DNA of 53,805 nucleotides from DASPWV01 sp046726375. Lineage in GTDB: Bacteria; Acidobacteriota; Vicinamibacteria; Vicinamibacterales; UBA2999. Positions within the stretch are counted from its first letter, which is position 1; each line of letters starts with the position of its first letter. The notes beneath the pieces are model-generated. The model did no database searches. It was not told the DNA's origin and worked only from the letters and a program-made list of their open reading frames with translations. Of this stretch, positions 26,924 through 35,902 are shown in pieces. The stretch is taken from assembly GCA_046726375.1 (NCBI GenBank), contig JBKPAJ010000084.1:1-53805 (forward strand), in the 5' to 3' direction. The translations under genes and the position numbers were made by a program.

Positions 26924-26974
26924 TGAACGGCTGCGCCTGAACCGCGGTTGAACGGCCGGTTCAGGTTTCGTTCA
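26924..26974 (+). promoter_or_regulatory. TGAAC/GTTCA operator cluster, 11-bp periodic
   Basis: TGAAC occurs at 26924, 26938 and 26949 and its complement GTTCA at 26959 and 26970; neighbouring sites are 14, 11 and 11 bp apart, and the middle pair forms a palindrome (26949-26963). An 11-bp period is typical of OmpR/PhoP-type regulators binding as tandem dimers, so autoregulation by the adjacent regulator, and control of the divergent gene at 26865, is plausible. Confidence 0.55.
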
Positions 26975-26987
26975 GCTTCGGCTGCGT

Positions 26988-26993
26988 TATAAC
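26988..26993 (+). promoter_or_regulatory. Predicted -10 box (TATAAC) of a leaderless regulator transcript
   Basis: TATAAC ends seven bases before the GTG at 27000 and there is no Shine-Dalgarno sequence, so transcription would begin at or just next to the start codon. The -35 position is poor and overlaps GTTCA, as in activator-dependent promoters. Confidence 0.45.
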
Positions 26994-26999
26994 GGCGAT

Positions 27000-27662
27000 G
27001 TGAGGGTGCTCGTTGTTGAAGACGAACGGCCGTTGTCGCAGCAACTCTCGGCGGCGCTCGGCGACGCCGGCTATGCCGTGGATGTCGCGCTCGACGGCGC
27101 ACGTGCCGACTTTCTTGCCCAGACGGAACGCTACGACGCTGTGGTGTTGGACCTCGGGCTGCCGAAGGTCGATGGGTTGAGCGTACTTCGCCGGTGGCGA
27201 GAGGCGGGCCTCGCCTTTCCCGTGGTCGTACTCACCGCCCGCGGCAGTTGGCATGAGAAGGTGCAAGGGATCGATAGCGGCGCCGACGACTACCTTTCAA
27301 AGCCGTTTCGGATGGAGGAGCTGCTCGCGAGGCTGCGGGCGCTGATTCGGCGCGCAAGCGGCCAGGTGACGCCGGAACTCCGCTGCGGCGCGGTCGCGCT
27401 CGACACGAGGCTCGCGCGTGTGACGCTCGCCGGCGTCCCGGTCAAACTCACCAGTCACGAGTTCCGCGTGCTCTCCTATTTGATGCACCATCGCGGCCGG
27501 GTCGTCTCGCAAAGCGAGTTGACGGAGCACATCTACGCGCAGAGCTTCGATCGCGACTCGAATACCGTTGAAGTGTTCATCGCGAGGCTTCGACGCAAGC
27601 TAGGGGCCTCGTTTATCGAGACCGTGCGCGGCCTTGGGTATCGCATCGAGGCGTCCCAGTGA
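27000..27662 (+). CDS. OmpR/PhoP-family response regulator
   Basis: 220 aa. Receiver domain (1-115) with acidic pocket E8-D9, phospho-acceptor D51 (VVLDLGLPK), T in VVLTARG and K in LSKPF; then a winged-helix DNA-binding domain (about 125-218) with the RLRRKLG recognition region and GLGYRIE wing. It pairs with the overlapping kinase. The GTG start is set by homology to MRVLVVEDE; the alternative ATG at 26998 leads directly into TGA. Confidence 0.9.
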   Translation: MRVLVVEDERPLSQQLSAALGDAGYAVDVALDGARADFLAQTERYDAVVLDLGLPKVDGLSVLRRWREAGLAFPVVVLTARGSWHEKVQGIDSGADDYLSKPFRMEELLARLRALIRRASGQVTPELRCGAVALDTRLARVTLAGVPVKLTSHEFRVLSYLMHHRGRVVSQSELTEHIYAQSFDRDSNTVEVFIARLRRKLGASFIETVRGLGYRIEASQ

Positions 27663-28717
27663 AGCTCCTTCGATCGCTGCGCTCGCGCCTGCTGCTCGGA
27701 TCAATCCTGTGGACGATGGGCCTGCTGCCGGTGGCGCATGTCTTGTCGATATCGCTCATCATCCGCTTCCCGAGTACTCTCGGCGTGCCGCGAGTGATCT
27801 TCATCCGCAACCCGGCGCATCAAGGCGACGTGGTCAGGGCGGCGTTGCTGCACTACGGTGTCTTTCTTATCCCCGCGGTTGCCTTCATGATCGCGGGCTT
27901 TCTGCTGATCCGCAGCGGCCTCTCGCCCATGAAACAACTCCGCTCGCGGCTTGCGGCGGTGCACAACGGCACCCAGCGCAGGGTGGACGGACAGTATCCG
28001 ACCGAAGTGCAGCCGCTGGTTGACGATCTCAACCTGTTGCTCGATCGGCGCGAGGAAGCGGTGCGGCGTGCGATCGCCAAGGCCGGCGATCTCGCTCACG
28101 GCCTCAAGACGCCGCTGGCAGTACTGGCGCACGAGGCGGATCGTGCCCGTGCGGCAGGTCACACCGAACTGGCGTGCGCGCTGAGTGAGCAGGTCGAGCG
28201 CATGCGCCGGCAGATGGATTACCACCTGGCCCACGCGCGCGCCGCGGCATCGGGTGCGGCGCCTGGCACCCAATCGGCGGTGGCAACTTCGGCGGCGGCA
28301 CTTGCCCGCACACTGCAGCGCCTCTACGCCGAGAGAGGGATTGTTGTTGATGTGAGCGTGCCAGCAGATCATGTAGTGCGTGTGCAGCGTGAAGATCTTG
28401 ATGAGATGATTGGCAATCTGCTCGACAATGCCTGCAAGTGGGCGAAAGCGCGCGTGATGGTGAGCTCTGAGAAGTACGATTCGACGATCGTGGTGCTCGT
28501 CGATGATGATGGCCCTGGCTTGCTGCCCTCGTTGCGCGAAAAGGTACTGCAGCGCGGCGTGAGAGCCGACGAAGCGGCGCCGGGATCCGGTTTCGGCCTC
28601 GCGATTGTTCGCGACGTTGCAAAACTGTATGCCGGCTCCGTCGCGTTGGCAGCCGCGCCGCTCGGCGGTTTGCGCGCAACGCTGCGCTTGCCGGCGGCCG
28701 CCGAACTAAAGAACTAA
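27659..28717 (+). CDS. PhoQ-like sensor histidine kinase
   Basis: 352 aa. Two membrane helices (about 12-35 and 65-86) enclose a short periplasmic loop, followed by HAMP-like sequence, the DHp helix with H147 in AHGLKTPLAVL (HGLKTPL is characteristic of PhoQ-like kinases) and an ATPase domain with N-box LLDNACKWA and G boxes DDGPG and GSGFGLAI. GTG start inside the regulator's stop. The C-terminal codons (ELKN stop) merge with array D. Confidence 0.9.
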   Translation: MKLLRSLRSRLLLGSILWTMGLLPVAHVLSISLIIRFPSTLGVPRVIFIRNPAHQGDVVRAALLHYGVFLIPAVAFMIAGFLLIRSGLSPMKQLRSRLAAVHNGTQRRVDGQYPTEVQPLVDDLNLLLDRREEAVRRAIAKAGDLAHGLKTPLAVLAHEADRARAAGHTELACALSEQVERMRRQMDYHLAHARAAASGAAPGTQSAVATSAAALARTLQRLYAERGIVVDVSVPADHVVRVQREDLDEMIGNLLDNACKWAKARVMVSSEKYDSTIVVLVDDDGPGLLPSLREKVLQRGVRADEAAPGSGFGLAIVRDVAKLYAGSVALAAAPLGGLRATLRLPAAAELKN

Positions 28718-28800
28718 GAAGGAAGAACGAAGAACTTCAGAAGCACAGAACTATAGAATTCACTTTGAACTTTGAACTTTGAACTTTGAACTTTGAACTG
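28706..28800. repeat. Word array D (GAACTAAGAAC then TTTGAAC), overlaps stop codon
   Basis: Two adjacent blocks: AAC-rich iterations (GAACTAA, GAAGAAC) at 28706-28760, overlapping the kinase stop codon, then five clean copies of TTTGAAC at 28764-28798. No reverse-complement arm. The first block resembles 51973-52024 at the start of the LVIVD-type gene. Confidence 0.8.
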
Positions 28801-28814
28801 ACCGCCCGGGCTCA

Positions 28815-31226
28815 ATGGAACAGATCGCTCGCGAGTTACGCCATGCGCTTCGATCTCTAGCGCGCGCGCCGATTCTTGCCACCGTCATCATCCTGTCGCT
28901 GGCCATCGGAATAGGCGTGAACACGGTCGTGTTCTCCTGGATTCAGGCGCTGGTGTTTCGACCGCTCCCCGGCGTCTCCCACGCGTCCGAGTTTCATGTG
29001 ATCGAAGTCTTTGGCGAGACCGGTGGCCGCCCGGGCGCATCCTGGCTCGAATACCGTGATCTCGCCGAACGTCTGCACACGGTCCGGGACCTCGTGGCGT
29101 TTCGGATGGTGCCCCTCAATATCGGCGAGACCAGCCGCAACGAGCGGACTTATGCCTTGCTCGTTTCCGGCAATTACTTTTCAGGCCTCGGCATTCGGCC
29201 GGCGCTCGGTCGCACGCTTCGCCAGGACGACGCGACGCGGCCGGGCGCAGAACCGGTCGTGATGATCTCGTACGACTATTGGCAGACGCGCTTCACCGGC
29301 AGGTCCGATGCCATCGGGCAGATACTGCGCGCCAACGACCGCGACCTGACAATCGTCGGCGTTACACCGGAAGGCTTTCAGGGCAGCGTTCTGGGTTTGC
29401 AGTTCGATCTATGGCTGCCGGCGACGATGGCGCCCACGCTTCTGGCCGGCTCGCGTGAGTTGGACGATCGAAACCTACGCGGCTACTTCGTCATCGGCCG
29501 GCTGGCGAATCGGGCCGCCATCGACCAGGCGCAGATCGAGGTCAACGGCGCGATGCAGCAGCTCGCGCAGTCGTACCCGGAATCCAACAGGAACATACGT
29601 GCCGAGATCCTGCCTTACTGGCGGGCCACTCGTGGCCCGCAGGGGCTCTTACTCCAGGGACTGGGCATTCTCCAGGGCATCATGCTGCTCCTATTGTTGG
29701 CCGTCTGCGGCAACACCGCTAATCTCATGCTCGCCCGCGCCAGCGCGCGGCAGCGCGAGATCGGTGTCCGGGTCGCGATGGGCGCGGGTGCGGCGCAAAT
29801 CGTCCGGCTTCTGCTGATCGAAAACCTGGCGCTCGGACTCATTGCCTCGGCGCTCGGCATCCTAATCGCGATGTGGGGGACACAAGCGTTGCGCGCGTTG
29901 CCGTTTTCCACGGCCTTCCCTGTGCGATTCCAGACGACCATTGACGTCGTCGGCCTCGCCTTTGCGATCGGCCTAGGTGCGCTGTGCGCCCTCGTGTTTG
30001 GCGCCGCGCCAGCTCTGCATCTTGCGCGGCTCGACCCGCAGAACATCCTGAGATCAGGCGGGCTCGCCGGCACGCGTCCGGCGCTGCGGAATGCGTTGAT
30101 GGCTGCGGAGGTCGCGCTCGCCCTGGCTGTGCTCATCAGCGCTGGTTTGTTCTTTCGCGGCATGCAACAAACACGAGACGATCCCGGGTTCCAGCGCGAC
30201 GGCCTGCTGCTCGCCGCTTACGATCTCACCGGACGCAATGTCGACGCTCCTGCCGCACGAGAATTCGCGCGCCGGCTTCTCGACGAGCTTCAGAGTCATC
30301 GCGATATCGAGGTCGCTGCGATTTCAACCTCGGTTCCGCTCGATATCCACGGTCTGCCGCAGCGGTCGTTCGTCGTCGAAGGCCGCGCGCGCAGCGACGG
30401 TGGCCGCGACCGTGCGCTCTCGAATACTGTGACCCCCGGCTACTTTGCGGCCATGCGGATCCCGATCCTCGAAGGACGGGACTTTGCCGATCTCGCAGAC
30501 ACCGCTGCACCGGCGCAGGTCATCGTCAATCAGGAGTTTGTCCGCCGCTTTGTGCCGAGCGGCGAGGTCCTGGGCCGGCGAATCGAGTACAACGCCCGGA
30601 GCTACGTTATTGCCGGCGTCGTTCGTGACGCGCTCTACGACTCGTTCGGCGAGCCGCCGACTCCGGCCCTTTATTTTTCCTACCGCGATCGGCCATCGAC
30701 GCAGGGCGAAATACACGTTCGCGCGCGTGTGGGCGAAGAGACCCTGCTGGCGCCTGCCGTAAGGCGCGCGGTTCGCACGCTCGACCCAGCTCTACCGGTC
30801 TACAATGTGCGGACGATGACGCAGCACGTCGAAATGAATCTCGTGCTGCGGCGCATTCCCGCCCGGATGTTCGTCGTCCTGGGTCCGCTGCTGCTGGTTC
30901 TGGCGGCGATCGGCATCTACGCGGTTGTTGCCTATACCGTGGCTCACCGAACGATCGAAATCGGAGTGCGCATCGCGCTCGGCGCGACAGCGCCGCGGGT
31001 TGTGCGGCAGATTGTTCGTGAATCACTGCGCGTGGTCATCGCGGGCGCTGCCTTCGGTTGGCTGCTGGTGTTCATGCTCTACACGCACTTGGTCCGCGGC
31101 GCGATCGATCTGCCGGCGTTCGTCGGCGTGCCGGCAATCCTCCTCGTTGTGGCAGGCCTCGCGTCATGGATCCCGGCGCGGCGAGCGACGAACGTCGATC
31201 CGGTGGTGGCATTGCGCCATGAGTAA
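28815..31226 (+). CDS. MacB/ADOP-type ABC transporter permease
   Basis: 803 aa, the double-FtsX (ADOP) layout typical of Acidobacteriota. An N-terminal lead and helix (LARAPILATVIILSLAIGIGVNTVVFSW), a MacB-like periplasmic domain (about 50-250), an FtsX core (about 285-430), a second periplasmic domain (about 450-680) and a final three-helix FtsX unit (about 695-800) ending ARRATNVDPVVALRHE. It would move or exert force on an envelope substrate; no ATPase gene is next to it. It follows the two-component pair, suggesting control by it. Stress-response export is the usual role of the family. Confidence 0.85.
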   Translation: MEQIARELRHALRSLARAPILATVIILSLAIGIGVNTVVFSWIQALVFRPLPGVSHASEFHVIEVFGETGGRPGASWLEYRDLAERLHTVRDLVAFRMVPLNIGETSRNERTYALLVSGNYFSGLGIRPALGRTLRQDDATRPGAEPVVMISYDYWQTRFTGRSDAIGQILRANDRDLTIVGVTPEGFQGSVLGLQFDLWLPATMAPTLLAGSRELDDRNLRGYFVIGRLANRAAIDQAQIEVNGAMQQLAQSYPESNRNIRAEILPYWRATRGPQGLLLQGLGILQGIMLLLLLAVCGNTANLMLARASARQREIGVRVAMGAGAAQIVRLLLIENLALGLIASALGILIAMWGTQALRALPFSTAFPVRFQTTIDVVGLAFAIGLGALCALVFGAAPALHLARLDPQNILRSGGLAGTRPALRNALMAAEVALALAVLISAGLFFRGMQQTRDDPGFQRDGLLLAAYDLTGRNVDAPAAREFARRLLDELQSHRDIEVAAISTSVPLDIHGLPQRSFVVEGRARSDGGRDRALSNTVTPGYFAAMRIPILEGRDFADLADTAAPAQVIVNQEFVRRFVPSGEVLGRRIEYNARSYVIAGVVRDALYDSFGEPPTPALYFSYRDRPSTQGEIHVRARVGEETLLAPAVRRAVRTLDPALPVYNVRTMTQHVEMNLVLRRIPARMFVVLGPLLLVLAAIGIYAVVAYTVAHRTIEIGVRIALGATAPRVVRQIVRESLRVVIAGAAFGWLLVFMLYTHLVRGAIDLPAFVGVPAILLVVAGLASWIPARRATNVDPVVALRHE

Positions 31227-31349
31227 GGCGCTGCTGGCGTCGTGTTGTTTTTACACGCTACACAGTGGGCCATTCAGAGCGCACGACCGTTTGCTCGATT
31301 TTTGCAGGCGACGTGACTGGCTTGCGACTTGCTCGACACGCTGCAACTG

Positions 31350-32279
31350 ATGTCGCAACGTATTGCGCATATGCAGTCCTCTGATCATCCGTCCGCTTCG
31401 AAGCAGCCCCCAAAGACACAGCCCGCGACCCAGTCCCCGACGAAACCGTCTTCGGCGCCACCGTCCGCGGCGTCACAGTCTTCGACGGCTCGCTCTTCTG
31501 CGAGCCAGCCATCGGCACCTCAGTCTGCAGCGGCACAGGATTCTGCGACACAGTCCACGAAGGCGCAGTCGTCGGAAACGACCCTCAGTTTTGGCGCGCG
31601 TCTGAGGCGCGAACGCGAACGGCGCAGGGTTTCGATTGCCTCGATCGCCGAGTCGACGAAAATCCTGGGTGCTCTGCTCGAAGGGCTCGAGAACGACGAC
31701 GTGTCGCGATGGCCGATCGGGTTTTACCGGCGCGCGTTTATCCGAGCGTACGCCACGTCGATCGGGCTCGATCCCGAGCCGGTCGTGCGCGAATTCATGG
31801 AGCGCTTTCCCGAGCCCGAAGAAACCCTTCCGGCGCCTGCCGCGTCCACCGGCCCTCGGCGCACACGGCTTCGGGTCATGCTGGCAAAGCATTGCTCGTG
31901 GTTTATCGGGGGGCCGCTGCTGGAACGGTTGCCGCCCCGCCTCAGCGCCGTGGCGTTCGACATCGCCATCCTCGGCGCAATCAGCGTGTGTTTGTTTGTC
32001 ATTCTCGACGTCTTTTGGGCGCCGTTCACCGTCGCCGCGCTCTGCTATTACTGTGGCGGCATCCTGGTACTGGGCAACACGCCAGGCGTTTGCCTCTATG
32101 CGCCCGAACAGCGTCCCTGGAGGCGCGGTTCATCGTCTAATCCACGTCCCGCGCAGGGCCGGTGGCGATCGATCTGGAACCGGCTGTGGCGTGAGAACTC
32201 CTCCAAAATCGCGAGGTCCATGGCCAGCCGCGGGTGGTCGCGCTCCGAACCGATCGAGACGGCCGGTCTATCGAAGTAA
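31350..32279 (+). CDS. RodZ-like HTH membrane protein with Ser/Thr/Gln-rich N-terminus
   Basis: About 309 aa. The first ~75 residues are low complexity (S, A, T, Q, P, K), then an HTH_25/RodZ-type helix-turn-helix: LSFGARLRRERERRRVSI...STKILGALLEGLENDD...YRRAFIRAYA. A hydrophobic pair of helices follows (about 215-255). In RodZ the HTH lies before the membrane helix and binds MreB; here the order is similar, but there is no RodZ C-terminal domain. Start uncertain: TTG 31329, ATG 31350 and ATG 31371 are all in frame. Confidence 0.7.
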   Translation: MSQRIAHMQSSDHPSASKQPPKTQPATQSPTKPSSAPPSAASQSSTARSSASQPSAPQSAAAQDSATQSTKAQSSETTLSFGARLRRERERRRVSIASIAESTKILGALLEGLENDDVSRWPIGFYRRAFIRAYATSIGLDPEPVVREFMERFPEPEETLPAPAASTGPRRTRLRVMLAKHCSWFIGGPLLERLPPRLSAVAFDIAILGAISVCLFVILDVFWAPFTVAALCYYCGGILVLGNTPGVCLYAPEQRPWRRGSSSNPRPAQGRWRSIWNRLWRENSSKIARSMASRGWSRSEPIETAGLSK

Positions 32280-32548
32280 CGCAGGCTTACGAGTCGAGCC
32301 GATCAACGCCTCGCGCTCGACGTGACCGTTCCTCAATCGAAACCTCGCTTCGTCATTGGCACGCGGACGCCACAGGCCGTCTTCAACGACTTCGGGCGGC
32401 GGAGGTTCAATCCACAGCACACGGTGTTATTGAGAAAGAGCGAACGCCCACGTTTTCGCATGAAGCATTGAGGCCCTTTGAGACGATGGCGCCGGCGTCT
32501 GCGACTGCTGCTTCTACCCGCTCTTCGAATCCATCGAAGGCAGCAACC
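32280..32548. other. Noncoding or decayed sequence
   Basis: No intact frame. The minus strand continues from the SecA fragment as AAFDGFEERVEAAVADAG but without recognisable SecA motifs. It probably contains unrecognisable remains of the same gene or of a deleted region. Confidence 0.4.
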
Positions 32549-32830
32549 AGCTCGGCAGCGTCGGCCGCCGTGCCGGTCATTCCACACAGCCGTGGGTAGC
32601 TTTTCAGCAAATGTGCAGCGTAATCGAGCCGGGAATCTGCCCATCGGGCTGCCGATCGAGTCCCTCTTTTGGCCTCGACCGCCTCAAGACCATCTCGCCA
32701 ATGGCGGCCGCGAACGACCGCCGGTCAGCTCGTCACCATCTCGATGCGTCCGTTCCGAACGATGTAACCGACATCGCGTTCAGCAGCACGCGCGCATGCA
32801 GTGCGAGATTCAGCTCGGTAAGACGGCCGA
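32549..32830 (-). pseudogene. secA: SecA-like fragment, several frameshifts
   Basis: Read on the minus strand in three frames, successive segments match the SecA C-lobe in order: ERDVGYIVRNGRIEMV (32734-32781), GLEAVEA then KEGLDRQPDGQI, ITLHI, and finally YPRLCGMTGTAADAAEL (about 32549-32600). The GMTGTA motif is diagnostic. At least three single-base shifts separate the pieces. Only about 95 of some 650-900 residues remain. The housekeeping SecA must be elsewhere; this looks like a paralogue that has been cut down. Confidence 0.65.
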
Positions 32831-34120
32831 CGTTGCAGCAGGCCATGCAGGTGCTCGACATCGTGAATCCAGGTGCGCGGGCGACGACGAATCAGCTCGG
32901 TCAGATAGGCGAGCGCCGCGGGCCCGAGTTCGATCAGGTGCTAGCGTTGCAAGTAGCGTCGCGCCCGCGTGCCGGACGTGGCGGCGACGCGTTGCGCGCG
33001 ATGCTCAGGGAGAATCGAGCCGGCACCAGGCTCGGTTTGCCGCACGTGTTCCGCCCCATAGCGACCGGCGACGATCCGGACGCGATAGAGATAGAGCGTG
33101 CCCGGCAAGCCGATGGCCTCCGGCGGCATCGAGTACGGATGGCCATCGTGCATGACGACCCCGGTCGGGCCCACACTAATCGGCATTCGCAACGTGAGAT
33201 CCGCAGGGACGACTCGCAGCGGCCGCAGCCGCGCGCGTTCCTCGGTGAGGCGCATCACCGGCGGCACCCCCCGTGGCGCGCGCCGGCCGCACCGTTTTCG
33301 CCATCGTCAGCCACTCGTGCAGCTGCCGCTCGAGATCCGCCCGATCGAGGAAGCGTCGCTGCTTGAAAAACGATCCTTTCACCCAGCCGACGAGGTTTTC
33401 GATACTGCCTTTCTCCTGCGGGCGATACGGCCAACAGACTTCAACGCCTAAGCCCAGATCGAGGGCTACGCCCGCGAAGGTGGGATTCCACTCCGTCACC
33501 ACACCGTCGCGGCCCCACTGCAGCGCGATGGTCTTCGGCCGATCAAACACCGCCACCAACGGCACCCCGCCAAATGCGGCGAGGTGATCAGCCAGGGCGC
33601 GCACGAGCGTCTCGACTTTTTCGTCCGGTACCAGCGCGATCGCCACCCACCGCGAGTACTTCAGACGCGAGGCGAAGAAGTGCACGCGCTCGGTGGTCTC
33701 ATGTTGGTACTGCACGTCGACTTCGCCGAAATTCTGCTGGGAAGACTCGCCGGCCAATCCTTCGAAGCGTACCAATGGGGTCACGACACGCCGCCGCAGT
33801 GTGTGCGCCAACGCATAGAGCGCGCTCTTGCCACCGGTGTAGCCCGCCTGCCGTGCGCGATGCAGCAGCTCCACCGTGCGGAGTGCCGGCTCCTCCTTCA
33901 ACGCGTGCGCGAGCACCTCGCGATACGCATCCGCCGTTGACGGACGACCAATCTGTCGTCGGGCGCGCTCGGCCGTGTTATCGACGGTGTCGACGCGGCC
34001 CTCGGCCGCGACCCGCCGCACCGTCCCGATCGAAACGCCGCTGAGCGCCGCGATCTCCTTCCACGTGTGGCCGGCGCGCCGGAGCACTTGAATCTCGTGT
34101 CGCTTGAGCATGTCGATCAT
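32830..34120 (-). pseudogene. istA: IS21 transposase IstA, frameshift plus amber codon
   Basis: The N-terminal part (from 34120) has an HTH (ALSGVSIGTVRRVAAEG) and the rve/DDE core (GEVDVQYQ, VAVFDRPK, KGSIENLVGWVKGSFF). At the six-C run 33267-33272 (minus-strand G6) homology moves to another frame (PPVMRLTEERARLRP... to RRYLQR). A TAG at about 32941 replaces an expected Gln codon, after which the frame continues HLIELGPAALAYLT to HDVEHLHGLLQRR. Three lesions and a lost 3' end make it inactive. Confidence 0.8.
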
Positions 34121-34182
34121 CCTTTCCCGCGTCGGAGCCTGAGTCCCCGACGATCTTCTGACCCGGCACGGCTACCGGCAGG

Positions 34183-34224
34183 TGATCAGAATTTCCGGAA
34201 AAGATGTGATCAGAATTTTCGGAA
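34183..34224. repeat. Tandem terminal repeats of the IS21 remnant
   Basis: GTGATCAGAATTTCCGGAA and GTGATCAGAATTTTCGGAA, separated by four bases, differ at one position. They lie upstream of istA at the element's outer end. A matching pair at the other end was not found. Confidence 0.75.
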
Positions 34225-34230
34225 CCCGCA

Positions 34231-34773
34231 AGGGCTCGATCCTGCCGCGATCCTCGGAGCCATCGAGCGGGAAGAAGCCATCGTCGATCTACCGCGCTGC
34301 GATATGGCGCCGATCTCCGACCTCGTTCGGTTCATTGTCGAGCGCTATCACGAGCCCTTGCGCGCGGAGCTGCCGGCGCTCATCGCCCTGGCGACGCGTG
34401 TCGAAAGCAGGCACGGCGACAAAGCGTCCTGCCCGCGCGGCTTGCGCTCGCACCTCGAAACCATGCACGTGGATGTACGGGACCATCTCGCAAAGAAGAA
34501 CGCATCCTCTTCCCGATGATCCTCGCGGGCGACGGCGTCCGCGCCGGTGGCCCGATCCGTGTGATGCAGGAAGAGCACGAACACCACGGTGAGAATCTGG
34601 CCGGCGTTCGTGCGATCACCAATAATCTGGTGCCGCCGGCAGAGGCCTGTCCAACATGTCGGGCGCTGTATCTGCGCCTTGGGCAGCTCGAATCAGATCT
34701 CTTCGATCACATTCATCTCGAGAACAACGTGCTTTTCCCACGTGCATTGAGAGAAACGGAGGACAACGAATGA
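34231..34773 (+). pseudogene. RIC/YtfE-type iron-sulfur cluster repair protein, truncated and frameshifted
   Basis: Di-iron protein family (YtfE/ScdA/RIC) that repairs nitrosative and oxidative damage to Fe-S clusters. The N-terminal domain is cut off by the IS end; what remains starts GLDPAAILGAIE. Hemerythrin-like His/Glu residues are visible: RYHEPLRAELP, HLETMHVDVRDHL, EEHEHHG and HIHLENNVLFP. One base is missing at about 34498-34502, where HLAKK should run into ERILFPMILAG in the next frame (stop at 34773). Its stop overlaps the next ATG (ATGA). Confidence 0.75.
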
Positions 34774-35119
34774 CATCGCAGCGCAAGCTTTGATGGGTCC
34801 TCGGGACCTCGCTTTTCGCAGCCTTCTTCATACTTGGATTCTTCGGCGGCGAGACGACGGCGGGCATCGGTGGTGTGAGTCTGAACGATGCCGAACGGAT
34901 CGTGGACCAGGTGGATCGACCTGCGGTTCCTCGTGACCACGAATGCCTGCCACCACACAAAACGCGCCGACGCCGCGCTCACCGCGCATGGCACCGTCGA
35001 AGGTCAGTAGTTCTTTGGCATTCCGATCGTGGACCAACGGCGGCCCCCACGCGCTGAGCTCGACCGATGTGAGTTGGCACATTGTCTGGCATGGGCCAGG
35101 AAACTACGGCTACCCTATC
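34770..35119 (+). pseudogene. Degenerate membrane-segment fragment (possibly nitric oxide reductase N-terminus)
   Basis: Starts in an ATGA overlap with the RIC gene: MTSQRKL, then TGA where a Trp codon would be expected, then WVLGTSLFAAFFILGFFGGE, a membrane helix. This resembles the first helix of quinol-type nitric oxide reductases, which often neighbour RIC genes. After that the resemblance stops and no frame is convincing to 35119. Identification is tentative. Confidence 0.3.
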
Positions 35120-35701
35120 ATGGCACTCTGGGGTCATCACGTTGACAATCACGTCCTCGTCGGGGACACCGGAGCCCATCGATGCCGGTGTGGCGCCAAG
35201 CTACCTCGGCCGCAACGGATCACTGACGCGCGTCCGCCATACCTTGTCGTGCTTTCTCGGGAAGCAGACGTACAGGCGACTCGCCGATCGCGACGGCTGC
35301 CGCGAGTACGTCTGCCTGCAGTGCGGTCATCCCCTCGTCTATCCGGACGAGCGAAATCCGTATCGCAATAGTGAGGGATTCAGAAAAAGGTGCGTTATGT
35401 ATGGGGCCATCGCGCGGTGGTGGTGACGGAACGCGATGGGTTCGTCGAACACGCCTGTCACTGCGGGCATTCGTTCCTGAAATCAGAAGCGCATGCCCGC
35501 AGGATTCGGCACCCCCTGATGTGCGTGGTATTAGGACATTACGTGCGGTATGTCACGTCACGGGGCGGGTATGACGAGTTCATGTGCGTAATCTGCGGTC
35601 ACCCCTTTTGTTTCGCTACAACAGCTGCTGCAGCAACGCAACCGCTGCGACGACAACCACGCCAACGGTGGCGCTTACGCCGAGCGACGCTGCAGCGGTA
35701 A
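35120..35701 (+). pseudogene. Four-unit zinc-knuckle-like protein gene with two compensating frameshifts
   Basis: Four successive units of about 35-50 residues share the pattern GH or GK, then D/GxG-like turn, then CxxCGHP-like: GHHVDNH...HRCRCGA (35120-35210), FLGKQTYRRLADRDG...CLQCGHP (about 35230-35350), GHRAVVVTERDG...HACHCGHSF, and LGHYVRYVTSRGG...CVICGHPF. Unit 1 is in one frame, unit 2 in a second, units 3 and 4 back in the first, with shifts near 35205 and at the A-run 35384-35388. Presumably metal binding; family not recognised. Start and end are uncertain. Confidence 0.5.
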
Positions 35702-35902
35702 GTGATAACAAGCGAACGAACTTCAAGTCCTGCGCCGACATGATTCCCTTTCATCCTCCGCAGCGCCTCTTTTAGCGCCGTTCAAAGTCATGCGTTGCAT
35801 CTCGCGTGCCATCTGTTTATCGGAAGTTTTGCGCCTACGGAATAGAGGACTCGACAGGATGCGTGAGGCGAGCTAGCGGACCAGGCAAAAACGAAAGGTC
35901 GC
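35702..35902. other. Intergenic, nothing recognised
   Basis: Between the zinc-knuckle gene and array E. No coding frame, RNA gene or strong hairpin seen. Confidence 0.5.

Larger units (their letters stand above)
32830..34230 (-). mobile_element. IS21-family insertion sequence remnant
   Basis: Contains a broken istA and one preserved end with two near-identical 19-bp repeats (34183-34201 and 34206-34224), as expected for the multiple binding sites of IS21 ends. istB and the other end are missing: istA homology passes directly into the SecA fragment near 32830. On the outer side the element interrupts the RIC gene near 34230. Confidence 0.75.

Noticed and set aside
32611..33366. 251-codon plus-strand frame over the IS remnant
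   Set aside because: Antisense to istA and the SecA fragment, which show clear motifs on the other strand.
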